From the NCBI GenBank assembly GCA_900316235.1, contig ONCC01000024.1, positions 1 to 39,119 of the forward strand: a DNA stretch of 39,119 nt, given 5' to 3'. This document shows, in pieces, positions 25,401 through 30,140 of the stretch (positions are counted from its first letter, which is position 1; every line of letters starts with the position of its first letter). The translations under genes and the position numbers were made by a program. The notes beneath the pieces are model-generated. The model worked only from the letters and a program-made list of their open reading frames with translations, had not been told where the DNA came from and did not search any database. Source of the stretch: an uncultured Bacteroidales bacterium. GTDB lineage: Bacteria; Bacteroidota; Bacteroidia; Bacteroidales; P3.

Positions 25401-25443
25401 AACCCATCAGGCCTAACAGCCCCACTACAAACAACTTCTTCAT
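19480..25443 (-). CDS. Large MG2/alpha-2-macroglobulin-like (YfaS-type) protein without thioester motif
   Basis: A 1987-residue exported protein with signal peptide KKLFVVGLLGLMGLMGNMLHAQ and no lipobox Cys. Helical TPR-like repeats fill residues 25-290. MG2-type beta domains begin near 480 (SDRPIYRPGDTVHFAALCYRADG). A CarboxypepD_reg-like domain lies at about 1090-1170 (GCLKGTVTDEKTGEELPFVNVIVKQNG), followed by a plug-like segment (ISSDDIQRMPGNSVESIVAAVGGIGYSDGG). The alpha-2-macroglobulin domain is near 1230-1330 (QPNIPRFLRHGDSIVLMAKV). An alpha-toroid region follows with TPWLRDAESEVEQRQ and SDGGWSWMPDGESS near 1576. No CxEQ is found anywhere; where the thioester would sit, near 1471, the sequence reads PYLQETGNPSNLYLANRLY. 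Its likely location is the periplasm or surface. Function could be protease trapping or envelope protection. It carries five word-repeat families. Confidence 0.88.
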   Translation of the reverse strand: MKKLFVVGLLGLMGLMGNMLHAQTDWKKVERLLNEGSYKSAYTEAESVYKKTRNSNELLTAAWYMSRAAAEYQEDYYDSTRAHYRAILPRLDAVERSICYAFLGVYDSALLDEEVLKRTPSNCILRFCDFDDNISEDIKEGSINITPTVYDVVVRSILGNGYQYHSTGKEYFELFRKLVDFHSNDSEELRMCLDLEWLDDIHDAYNQPYNDKIIQTYINKYRGSKSPLLTTFYYEMAHYLNSVQRYVEAVNYCDTAVALAPKSYGGALCINLKNEISAARIHFQSGYNSTVYPEQPSLQGLTYRNLKRICFAVYPFEGDWSKKFFEKLPQPVKQWQLDVVDDGTYRENNIYFEMPALPTGHYLLMASPDGKMDNQSAHIEIHSTDLMVARNGSVFQLFDAHNGTPIIGQRVDFYRENRSDTTLIDSAYSDATGRVDYKGKPSSITLKIKRGGIVFKKDVYHYRGSSSNREMHSSINLMSDRPIYRPGDTVHFAALCYRADGIDGEVLPKIKGEFRFRDPNYKQKDTLGFTTDDHGLASAFFVIPADALGGSWTVECFIPTGVLEKSIRSSIRVRVEEYKQPKFMVSLDDDSDFEHQVPQFGKPYTIRGIARAYNGASLAGARVLYAINRNCYDWRYGSFISIKEVASDTLQVSTDGTFDITFTPEPDSAIDLSLKPNFQFEVMVEVTDLNGETHYATTDFRIGFQNRILSLSSVKDNTSSLASISYSLSDLNYNPVKGTVNVTVQRLAAAKPLLAHPLYYNFAGATHTLTREEFHEHFPGFYYTYDEIDFNNRAVEWTYNVSHTADGNSFSQTVPLPESKMKSGVYRIVVSIDDLSDTTYTTLTLPNERRVQPQPTNELFWYEFSSTSCEVGDRITLSYASAFDDVHIFYTLTGPDGVERDSRWLPAGSTIKQLSIPVDTSLLGGFSISLTAVKKGVVCNKSMSINVPFSHKALKVDIATFRDKLQPGEQEEWTIKTDYPLSTLIMTMFDDALSSYGYSDGSWSLYPWRGNHGRGYSDWLTFGFSSYTYNAFTEDKKEIGYRPETLGFILKQGFFSYGGYRWRKSAHVVEVSSTARGEDGMVSNAKVDSLATGCLKGTVTDEKTGEELPFVNVIVKQNGKLVSGGTTDFDGVYIIKPLREGTYDIEMATVGYQSYKRTGVKVLSTGFTMVDVQLHPTATALEEVQIVEEKVPMIEIGSPESGKRISSDDIQRMPGNSVESIVAAVGGIGYSDGGTVQQPVQVRTNLNTYAFFVAGLHTDSAGIATYRFTVPELLTRWRVKGLAYTDDLKSGTLERTLVTQKSLMVQPNIPRFLRHGDSIVLMAKVILNNEELRNKNEEFPVVVNFLLTDAATGDTITLQHRQVTVKDAAQVTFPILVPNNVYVATYQIAAVAQGGALADRKYSDGERGQIPVVSDRQAVTLSQPIYINGVSEKDFTFHLSPLTSTAEPHFLGAELVSNPIWLAIKSMPYLQETGNPSNLYLANRLYVNNLAKEILVNLGNLEKLENLADMANTRLKINEDVKQTLLEATPWLRDAESEVEQRQAIANYFDSTRMAEELERIQTQLDARQNSDGGWSWMPDGESSLWVTEQVLKRINLSTYQLINIEKALAYIDREEQRHYEKYIKPYLKKGYKWSPDNIDYLYTRSHYGNGKTEAYKFYYGNALKNYKSYNGLYTQAQLALIFQRHGDKKAARDIIRRLKEKSLESDEMGMYWRDNKSGWCWYERPIETQALLIQAFAEVTPQDTTSIALMQQWLLKQKQTNHWGNDRATVEAIKALLVQNTPSTPILQNNQITLKVCGTELSAPSEGLEGYRSQRWQGPALDSIISLNDSTITLRKETPGIAWGAVYYQYTDDMDKIPSSESGITLKRSYFPEGNWKVGDRVKVHIEISCDRTMEYLELIDGRPSCVEPVSTRSGWNWNQGLRYYVEVKNTATHCYINRLEKGKYVVEYDVFVTNPGTFLAGPVTLQCMYAPEFRATAPAELFVIR
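20062..20106. repeat. 9-bp repeat ATTATTCTG-type, 5 units, in the MG2 gene
   Basis: AGTAATCTG, ATTATTCTG, AAGAATCGG, AGTACTCGG and AGTATTTTG follow every 9 bp. They encode VQNTPSTPILQNNQITL-like residues. Confidence 0.8.
20632..20663. repeat. 8-bp repeat GTTGATAA/GTTGATAC, 4 units, in the MG2 gene
   Basis: Alternating GTTGATAA and GTTGATAC units encode NLSTYQLINI on the minus strand. Same word as 111-136. Confidence 0.88.
20922..20966. repeat. 9-bp repeat CTAGATTTT-type, 5 units, in the MG2 gene
   Basis: CCAGATTTT, CTAGTTTCT, CTAGATTTC, CTAGATTAA and CTAGAATTT encode ILVNLGNLEKLENL. Same family as 1785-1852. Confidence 0.88.
21113..21139. repeat. 7-bp repeat AAAGGTG, about 4 units, in the MG2 gene
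   Basis: GAGGTG, AGAGGTG, AAAGGTG and AAAGGTA encode DFTFHLSPLT. Same family as 661-693. Confidence 0.85.
21428..21465. repeat. ATTCTTAATTC-type repeat in the MG2 gene
   Basis: A/T-rich words of the form ATTCTT, TTCTTATT, TCTTAATTCCTCATTATT encode LNNEELRNKNEEF on the minus strand. A similar array lies between genes at 25489-25514. Confidence 0.55.
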
Positions 25444-25463
25444 AATATCTTTATTAAAAGAAA

Positions 25464-25479
25464 ACCCCTACGGGGGGGT
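25464..25479 (-). terminator. Weak terminator between the OmpA-family gene and the MG2 gene
   Basis: On the minus strand a 5-bp G/C stem (ACCCC/GGGGT, 6-nt loop) is followed by TTTCTTTTAAT. It sits 20 nt before the MG2-gene ATG, so it may attenuate rather than fully stop transcription. Confidence 0.45.
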
Positions 25480-25488
25480 AGAGGCTTT

Positions 25489-25514
25489 CAATTCTTTATT
25501 CTTAATTCTTAATA
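25489..25514. repeat. A/T-rich ATTCTTAATT repeat at the OmpA-family 3' end
   Basis: TCAATTCTT, TATTCTTAA and TTCTTAATA follow each other directly next to the OmpA-family stop. Intergenic counterpart of 21428-21465. Confidence 0.6.
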
Positions 25515-26942
25515 CTAATTTTTTCCGTCTTTTCCAGTGATGATAAGCTCAGCTTTGATGTTGGAGAATCCCCCACCCTTCTCGTTGAGGGCGGCGGCGG
25601 CGGCGCGCTTGATCTCGTTCTTGGTCATGCCGGCGGTGGTGATGCGCTTGGCGTCGATGCCGTTCTTGACAAACCACTCCTTGATGGCTTTGGCGCGGTC
25701 GAGGGAGAGGAGCATGTCGGCTTCGGCGTTGACACCGTAGCTCTGAACGTAGCCCTTGACGAGGAAATTGACCTCGGGATGGTTGCGGAACATGAGGAGG
25801 TAGTCCATGAGGACAGAATCATAGTTGCCGATGAGGGTAGCTTCGTCGCTCTCGAAGTTGAGGTCGCGGATTTGGAAGGAGGAGCCGCGCTCGGTGCGTT
25901 CCATGTCGTAGAGCATGATGGTGTCGTGCATCATGAGGTCCCAGGAGTTGAATTCCTTATAGATGGAGAAATAGCCGTCGCGCTTGGCATAGAGGAGGTA
26001 GGAGTAGCCGGGGACGAACTTCACCTTGCCGCCACGGTAGTGCTGGTCCTGGACGATGGGGCGTTCCTCGCCCTTGCCGCCACGCTCGAGAATCATGAGG
26101 TTGACGTCGACATAGCGCTTACCCTTGCGGTCGTAGAAGAGGACGAGGGGCTCGTAGGCATCAACATGGACGGAAACTTTGATGGAGTGACCCTGACCGT
26201 TGAGGGTGCGGTTGTCGAGGACGATATAGTATTCTTCATCCTTGCGCACGGGGATGGACTTGATGAATTTGCCGGTCTGGTTTTTGGTGAGCATCTTGTC
26301 AGTAGCCTCGTAGAACATGCCGATGGTGGGCTTGGCGTCGGGGGTGAGCTCAAAAGTGGGGAGGTCGCTCTCGACGGCCTTCTTTCTCGAGCCCTCGGGG
26401 CGCGGGGCGGAGGCGTCGGTCTTTCCCTTGCCGGATTTCATGATGGCAGCGAACATGGCGACGCTATCGATGCCGGCCATATTGACGGCGACGGGATTGA
26501 TTTTATTGAGCATCACCTGATTGGAGAAATAGCTACCGGTGTTTTTGTAGACGAGGAAATCATAGTCGTCCCACTGAGAGACCTGCATGATGGCAATTTC
26601 GAGGTCGCCGTTGTAGGGCACCTTGATTTTGTACCAGACGGTGTTGTGCTCGCGCTCGAAGATGTGGGGGTGAGCCTTGTCGGCGACGATTTCCTGAATG
26701 CGGCCGGCGCCGTCGGGTGCGGTGGTGGGACCATAGAGTTTGTCCATCTCCAAGGGGATGGCGAAAAGGCAGTCGTTGCTATTGGCGGGGAGAGAGAGGA
26801 AAGAGGGGGCTGCGGGGGCCTCGACCTGTTTGGTCTTCTTCGCCTTCTTACTCTTTTTCTTGTTCTGAGCCTGGGCATCGAGGCTTCCGAGGACGAGTGC
26901 ACAAGCCAACAAACCAATCAAAAAACGTTTCATTTTAAGCAT
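25515..26942 (-). CDS. OmpA-family envelope protein
   Basis: A 475-residue exported protein. Signal peptide KRFLIGLLACALVLGSLDAQAQ is followed by a Lys-rich stretch and a 300-residue N-terminal region with no recognised domain (its repeated beta-strand pattern looks like a secreted beta-sandwich). The C-terminal OmpA-like domain spans about 365-470: NFESDEATLIGNYDSVLMDYLLMFRNHPEVNFLVKGYVQSYG, then LSLDRAKAIKEWFVKNGIDAKRITTAGMTKNE. This domain normally binds peptidoglycan; the Asp/Arg pair in LSLDRAKAI and the later Arg fit that role. The first ATG or the one three codons on could be used. It has its own probable promoter and is divergent from the Thr/Pro-repeat gene. Confidence 0.87.
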   Translation of the reverse strand: MLKMKRFLIGLLACALVLGSLDAQAQNKKKSKKAKKTKQVEAPAAPSFLSLPANSNDCLFAIPLEMDKLYGPTTAPDGAGRIQEIVADKAHPHIFEREHNTVWYKIKVPYNGDLEIAIMQVSQWDDYDFLVYKNTGSYFSNQVMLNKINPVAVNMAGIDSVAMFAAIMKSGKGKTDASAPRPEGSRKKAVESDLPTFELTPDAKPTIGMFYEATDKMLTKNQTGKFIKSIPVRKDEEYYIVLDNRTLNGQGHSIKVSVHVDAYEPLVLFYDRKGKRYVDVNLMILERGGKGEERPIVQDQHYRGGKVKFVPGYSYLLYAKRDGYFSIYKEFNSWDLMMHDTIMLYDMERTERGSSFQIRDLNFESDEATLIGNYDSVLMDYLLMFRNHPEVNFLVKGYVQSYGVNAEADMLLSLDRAKAIKEWFVKNGIDAKRITTAGMTKNEIKRAAAAALNEKGGGFSNIKAELIITGKDGKN

Positions 26943-26965
26943 TATTCTACAATATTTCTCAGGGG

Positions 26966-26996
26966 CAAAAATAATAAAAAAACGTCATTCGACAAT
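26966..26996 (-). promoter_or_regulatory. Probable promoter of the OmpA-family gene
   Basis: Minus-strand TATTTTTG (26966-26973) matches TAnnTTTG. ATTG (26993-26996), a near match to TTTG, lies 19 bp upstream. Confidence 0.55.
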
Positions 26997-27039
26997 AATA
27001 TTTTTTTACAAAAATCCCAAAACACTGTATATCAGCAAT

Positions 27040-27081
27040 CTTAAACCTTAAACCTTAAATCTTAAACCCTCAACCCGAAAC
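27040..27081. repeat. 7-bp repeat CTTAAAC, 6 units, intergenic
   Basis: CTTAAAC, CTTAAAC, CTTAAAT, CTTAAAC, CCTCAAC and CCGAAAC end 5 bp before the -33 element of the next gene. Confidence 0.85.
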
Positions 27082-27086
27082 CTTTT

Positions 27087-27118
27087 TTTGGTCATATTCA
27101 AAAGAATTTGTACTTTTG
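27087..27118 (+). promoter_or_regulatory. Promoter of the Thr/Ser/Pro-repeat protein operon
   Basis: TTTG (27087-27090), 20 bp, TACTTTTG (27111-27118). A start near 27125 would rule out any upstream start codon and leave a very short leader before ATG 27132. Confidence 0.8.
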
Positions 27119-27131
27119 CAGTACTGAATTA

Positions 27132-28310
27132 ATGAACAATAAAACCTCAAGCCTTATGAAACGCATTGCAATCATTGCAGTTATGATCCTGATGACACTA
27201 GGTGCTTCGGCCCGGTCCATCCATTACTTCACCTACAGCCAGGCTGCACGCACCGTGAGTTACCTCAACTCGCAGAAAGAAATCATGATTTACTGCGGTT
27301 ACGACTACGAGATCGAGACCTACGTCTTGATCAACGAAATCTGGATGGAGCGCGTAAACTCCTCTTACTACGAAATCTGGGTCTATGGCTACGACGCCTA
27401 CACGGGCGACGAGATTTACATGCCCCTCGACCTGCACTGCGTATGGCTCTACAGCGCCGGTCGCATGTACAACGCAGCCCAATACCTGCGCTTCCGCGTC
27501 GATGTCAGCATGCCCACACTCATGTGGCGCATACCGCCCTACAACCCCTACACTCGCGTCGCACACCGCCCAGGCTACACACGCAGTTACCACTATGATA
27601 TCCACCGCCACGGCTGGATGCCCCCCACCTGGAAGCCCAACACCCCGAAGCCTCCCCTGCCCCACTATTACATGCGCAGTCCAAAGACCCCCGCTCCCAT
27701 GCCGAGACAGACTTGGACTCCCGGCGTCGACCGTCCTGAAGTGACTGCTCCCGCTAGAACCCAACATATCGGCAACACCACCACTGCCACCAACCCTTCG
27801 GCCAACAGCTCGACCCACCAGACCAGCACCACGCGCAACTCAGGCAACAACCCCTCCACGACACCTGCCTCCACTCCGCGCAACAATCCTTCCGCTACCC
27901 CCAGCCGAGCCACAACTACCACTCCCTCACGCACCTCCACCTCTACAACTCCTTCGCGCACCACTACCACTAACACTCCTTCACGCACCACTACCACCGA
28001 GACGCCTTCGCGTACCACTACCACCAACACTCCTTCGCGTACCACTACCACCAACACTCCTTCGCGCACCACTACTACCAACACTCCTTCGCGCACCACT
28101 ACCACCAACACACCTTCACGCACCACTACTACCGAGACTCCCTCGCGCACCACTACCACCAACACTCCCTCGCGCACCACTACCACCAACACTCCTTCGC
28201 GCACCACTACTACCAACACCCCTGCCCGCACCACCAGCACCAACACACTTTCGCGCAACACAGCCACCCAGGCACCAACACGCACTTCGGCACCTGCCAG
28301 AAAACAATAA
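27132..28310 (+). CDS. Secreted protein with Thr/Ser/Pro/Arg nonapeptide repeat tail, unknown function
   Basis: I start it at ATG 27132 (392 residues); ATG 27156, which begins the signal peptide KRIAIIAVMILMTLGASA, is nearly as likely. A start farther upstream would overlap the -7 element. The mature N-terminal part (about 150 residues) is rich in Tyr and Trp (YSQAARTVSYLNSQKEIMIYCGYDYEIETYVLINEIWMERV) and not recognised. A Pro-rich linker follows. The C-terminal third is low-complexity, with 11 units of nine residues (consensus RTTTTNTPS, with Glu for Asn twice), encoded by 27957-28253, and a basic end. It may be a surface protein with a wall-spanning or O-glycosylated stalk. The phosphorylase gene follows 6 nt later. 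Confidence 0.8.
   Translation: MNNKTSSLMKRIAIIAVMILMTLGASARSIHYFTYSQAARTVSYLNSQKEIMIYCGYDYEIETYVLINEIWMERVNSSYYEIWVYGYDAYTGDEIYMPLDLHCVWLYSAGRMYNAAQYLRFRVDVSMPTLMWRIPPYNPYTRVAHRPGYTRSYHYDIHRHGWMPPTWKPNTPKPPLPHYYMRSPKTPAPMPRQTWTPGVDRPEVTAPARTQHIGNTTTATNPSANSSTHQTSTTRNSGNNPSTTPASTPRNNPSATPSRATTTTPSRTSTSTTPSRTTTTNTPSRTTTTETPSRTTTTNTPSRTTTTNTPSRTTTTNTPSRTTTTNTPSRTTTTETPSRTTTTNTPSRTTTTNTPSRTTTTNTPARTTSTNTLSRNTATQAPTRTSAPARKQ
27957..28253 (+). repeat. 11 tandem 27-bp units encoding RTTTTNTPS
   Basis: Each unit is CGC-ACC-ACT-ACN-ACC-(AAC/GAG)-ACN-CCN-TCN with mostly synonymous differences. The last two units are degenerate (Pro-Ala in place of Pro-Ser, and a Ser for Thr with a Leu). More diverged units precede 27957. 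Confidence 0.95.
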
Positions 28311-28316
28311 AATACC

Positions 28317-29174
28317 ATGAAAGCCAGCGAATTGGTCCTTGCCCCCGACGGCAGTCTCTATCACATACGACTCAACAGCAGCACCTTGGCCGACAAGGTG
28401 CTGCTCGTTGGTGACCCCGGCCGCGTCGAAATGTTCAAGGAAATCTTCGACAGCATTGAATTCGAGTCTCAAAACCGGGAAATCCACGCCCTTACCGGCA
28501 CCTACCACGGCACCCGAATGACGGCCCTCAGCACGGGTATGGGCTGCGACAACATCGACATCGTGATGACGGAACTCGACGCGGCGCTTCATCTGTCTGA
28601 CAAGTCCGACTGGTCCGACAAGTCAGACCGTCACCTACAGATTGTCCGCATCGGCACCAGCGGCTCACTGCAAGAGGACATCGACTGTGGCTCCCACGTG
28701 GCTTCGCGTTACGCCATCGGCCTCGACGGACTGATGAACTATTATAAGGAATGGGTATCACCCCTGCCCGAGATGGATCAAAAGTTCATGGTCCACATGG
28801 GCCTCAACCGCCGTCTGGCACAGCCCTACTGCATCGGTAGCAGCAAGCTATTGCTCAGCAAGATAGCCATAGGGATGCACCATGGAATCACGACCACCGC
28901 GCCGGGCTTCTATGGCCCCCAGGGACGCACCATCCGCCTGCATCCCTCCATCAAGAACCTTAACGAGAAACTGGCTTCTTTCTCCTACGACAACACCCCC
29001 GTCACCAATTTGGAGATGGAAACCTCGGCCATCTACGGCTTCAGCCACCTCCTCGGACATGAGGCTCTCACCGTCTGCCTCATCATCGCCAACCGTCCCA
29101 AAGGCACTTTCCTCAACGACTACCATCCACAGATGCGTGAACTCGTTGGAACAGTGATAGAAAGACTAGCCTAA
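28317..29174 (+). CDS. Nucleoside phosphorylase (uridine phosphorylase-like)
   Basis: A 285-residue cytoplasmic PNP/UDP-family enzyme that should split a nucleoside with phosphate into base and (deoxy)ribose-1-phosphate. Motifs are VLLVGDPGRVEMFKEIF (phosphate-binding GDPGR), HALTGTYHGTRMTALSTGMGCDNIDIVMTEL, IVRIGTSGSLQEDIDCG and the ribose-binding TNLEMETSAIYGFSHLLGH (MET). I cannot tell uridine from purine preference. Between TELDAAL and IVRIGTSG a 9-bp repeat encodes LSDKSDWSDKSDRH, which I would expect to be a surface loop. It is in the same transcription unit as the repeat protein. An intrinsic terminator follows. Confidence 0.92.
   Translation: MKASELVLAPDGSLYHIRLNSSTLADKVLLVGDPGRVEMFKEIFDSIEFESQNREIHALTGTYHGTRMTALSTGMGCDNIDIVMTELDAALHLSDKSDWSDKSDRHLQIVRIGTSGSLQEDIDCGSHVASRYAIGLDGLMNYYKEWVSPLPEMDQKFMVHMGLNRRLAQPYCIGSSKLLLSKIAIGMHHGITTTAPGFYGPQGRTIRLHPSIKNLNEKLASFSYDNTPVTNLEMETSAIYGFSHLLGHEALTVCLIIANRPKGTFLNDYHPQMRELVGTVIERLA
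28593..28628. repeat. 9-bp repeat AAGTCCGAC, 4 units, in the nucleoside phosphorylase gene
   Basis: CTGTCTGAC, AAGTCCGAC, TGGTCCGAC and AAGTCAGAC encode LSD-KSD-WSD-KSD. Confidence 0.9.
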
Positions 29175-29182
29175 CACTACGT

Positions 29183-29254
29183 ATCAAAGCCTTACCAAGA
29201 GCCTATCAAGACCCTACCAACTCCTACCATGGTAGGAGTTGGTAGGGTCTTGAT
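29183..29254. repeat. 11-bp iteron/palindrome element, copy 3, with a perfect 52-bp palindrome
   Basis: Direct 11-mers ATCAAAGCCTT (29183), ACCAAGAGCCT (29194), ATCAAGACCCT (29205) and ACCAACTCCTA (29216), centre CCATGG (29227-29232), then TAGGAGTTGGT (29233) and AGGGTCTTGAT (29244). Positions 29204-29229 and 29230-29255 are exact reverse complements. It lies 9 nt past the phosphorylase stop and 40 nt before a separate intrinsic terminator. Confidence 0.95.
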
Positions 29255-29295
29255 AAGGGGATAAAAGGGAGAAAATGTCAAGTTGAAGCAAAAAA

Positions 29296-29321
29296 AATCC
29301 CGCATCGACTGATGCGGGATT
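29296..29321. terminator. Bidirectional intrinsic terminator
   Basis: AATCCCGCATC (29296-29306) and its exact complement (29311-29321) enclose GACT. A run of eight A precedes the stem and T-rich sequence follows it. It can thus serve the phosphorylase gene (plus) and the DnaJ-like gene (minus), which converge here. Confidence 0.92.
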
Positions 29322-29339
29322 CTAATATTATTTTTACAA

Positions 29340-30137
29340 TTATTTTATTCCTGGACGGAGGCGCTTGATGTGCTCGTAGGCCTCATTGATTTCTTTCATT
29401 TGTTCGGCGGCGTTGCGCTGCATTTCCTCGCCCATGCCGGCCACGCGGTCGGGATGATACTTCATGGCCATCTTGCGATAGGCGCGTTTCACCTCGTCGT
29501 CGGTAGCATCCTTAGTGATTCCAAGGACTTTATAGGGATCCTTACCTGAAGTTCCTGAATAGCCAGATTGTCTGGAATAGCCAGAGTAGCCGCGTCCGAC
29601 GTGGCGTTCGTGGATGGAGATGTAGTCGCTCTGCGAGATGCCGAGATGCTGCGCTATGAGGCGCAACATGTTGAGCTCGGCCTGGTGGAATTCACCGTCG
29701 ACGCCACTGATACCGAAGAGGAAGTCAACCATGTGATAGCGAGTGTTGTAGTCGGTATTGACCTTGATTTGCATACAAACCTGATCGATGGGGATATCCT
29801 GCTGGACAAGCTGTTGCAATACCTTGAGCATCTGCTTTCCATTCTCTTCACCGTAGTTCTGCAAGAGGAAGCGCTTGACAAATGTCAGCTCGCTCTTTTT
29901 CACCTGTCCGTCGGCTTTCATCACAGCAGCGATGAGCACCATGAGGGCCACATTGACGTCGGCCTGGGTGCCAGTGTTCCGGTAAGGGCCGCGGTGGGAA
30001 CCCTGCGCATTGATAAATTCCTGGGCAGGGCCGTTGGAAGAGAGGATATTGCCAAGGATATAGCCGAGGAGGCCTCCGATGGGGCCACCGACGGTCCACC
30101 CGAGGCCGGTGAGGATTATCTTTGTGATTATACCCAT
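29340..30137 (-). CDS. TerB-like plus J-domain protein (DjlA-type co-chaperone)
   Basis: A 265-residue protein. A Gly-rich hydrophobic N-terminus ([28 protein letters not shown]) may insert in the membrane. A TerB/DjlA-like helical domain covers about residues 60-180 ([29 protein letters not shown]). The C-terminal J domain covers about 200-262 ([35 protein letters not shown]) with HPD near 229, which stimulates DnaK. The linker [15 protein letters not shown] is encoded by a 9-bp repeat. It is the last gene of the leuS operon, 3 nt after the GH3 stop. Confidence 0.9.
   Translation of the reverse strand: MGIITKIILTGLGWTVGGPIGGLLGYILGNILSSNGPAQEFINAQGSHRGPYRNTGTQADVNVALMVLIAAVMKADGQVKKSELTFVKRFLLQNYGEENGKQMLKVLQQLVQQDIPIDQVCMQIKVNTDYNTRYHMVDFLFGISGVDGEFHQAELNMLRLIAQHLGISQSDYISIHERHVGRGYSGYSRQSGYSGTSGKDPYKVLGITKDATDDEVKRAYRKMAMKYHPDRVAGMGEEMQRNAAEQMKEINEAYEHIKRLRPGIK
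29545..29589. repeat. 9-bp repeat CCTGAATAG/CCAGAGTAG, 5 units, in the DnaJ-like gene
   Basis: CCTGAAGTT, CCTGAATAG, CCAGATTGT, CTGGAATAG and CCAGAGTAG encode the Tyr-Ser-Gly linker between TerB-like and J domains. Confidence 0.85.
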
Positions 30138-30140
30138 AAT

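Noticed and set aside
27108..27131. Upstream start for the Thr/Ser/Pro-repeat protein
   Set aside because: It would begin with TTG inside the -7 region, upstream of the probable transcription start.
27957..28253. CRISPR-like array
   Set aside because: The 27-bp units are contiguous with no spacers and are translated; it is a protein repeat.
29183..29254. Transposon end, attachment site or replication origin for the iteron element
   Set aside because: There is no transposase, integrase, target duplication, DnaA-box set or replication gene nearby, and three copies lie at ordinary gene ends.
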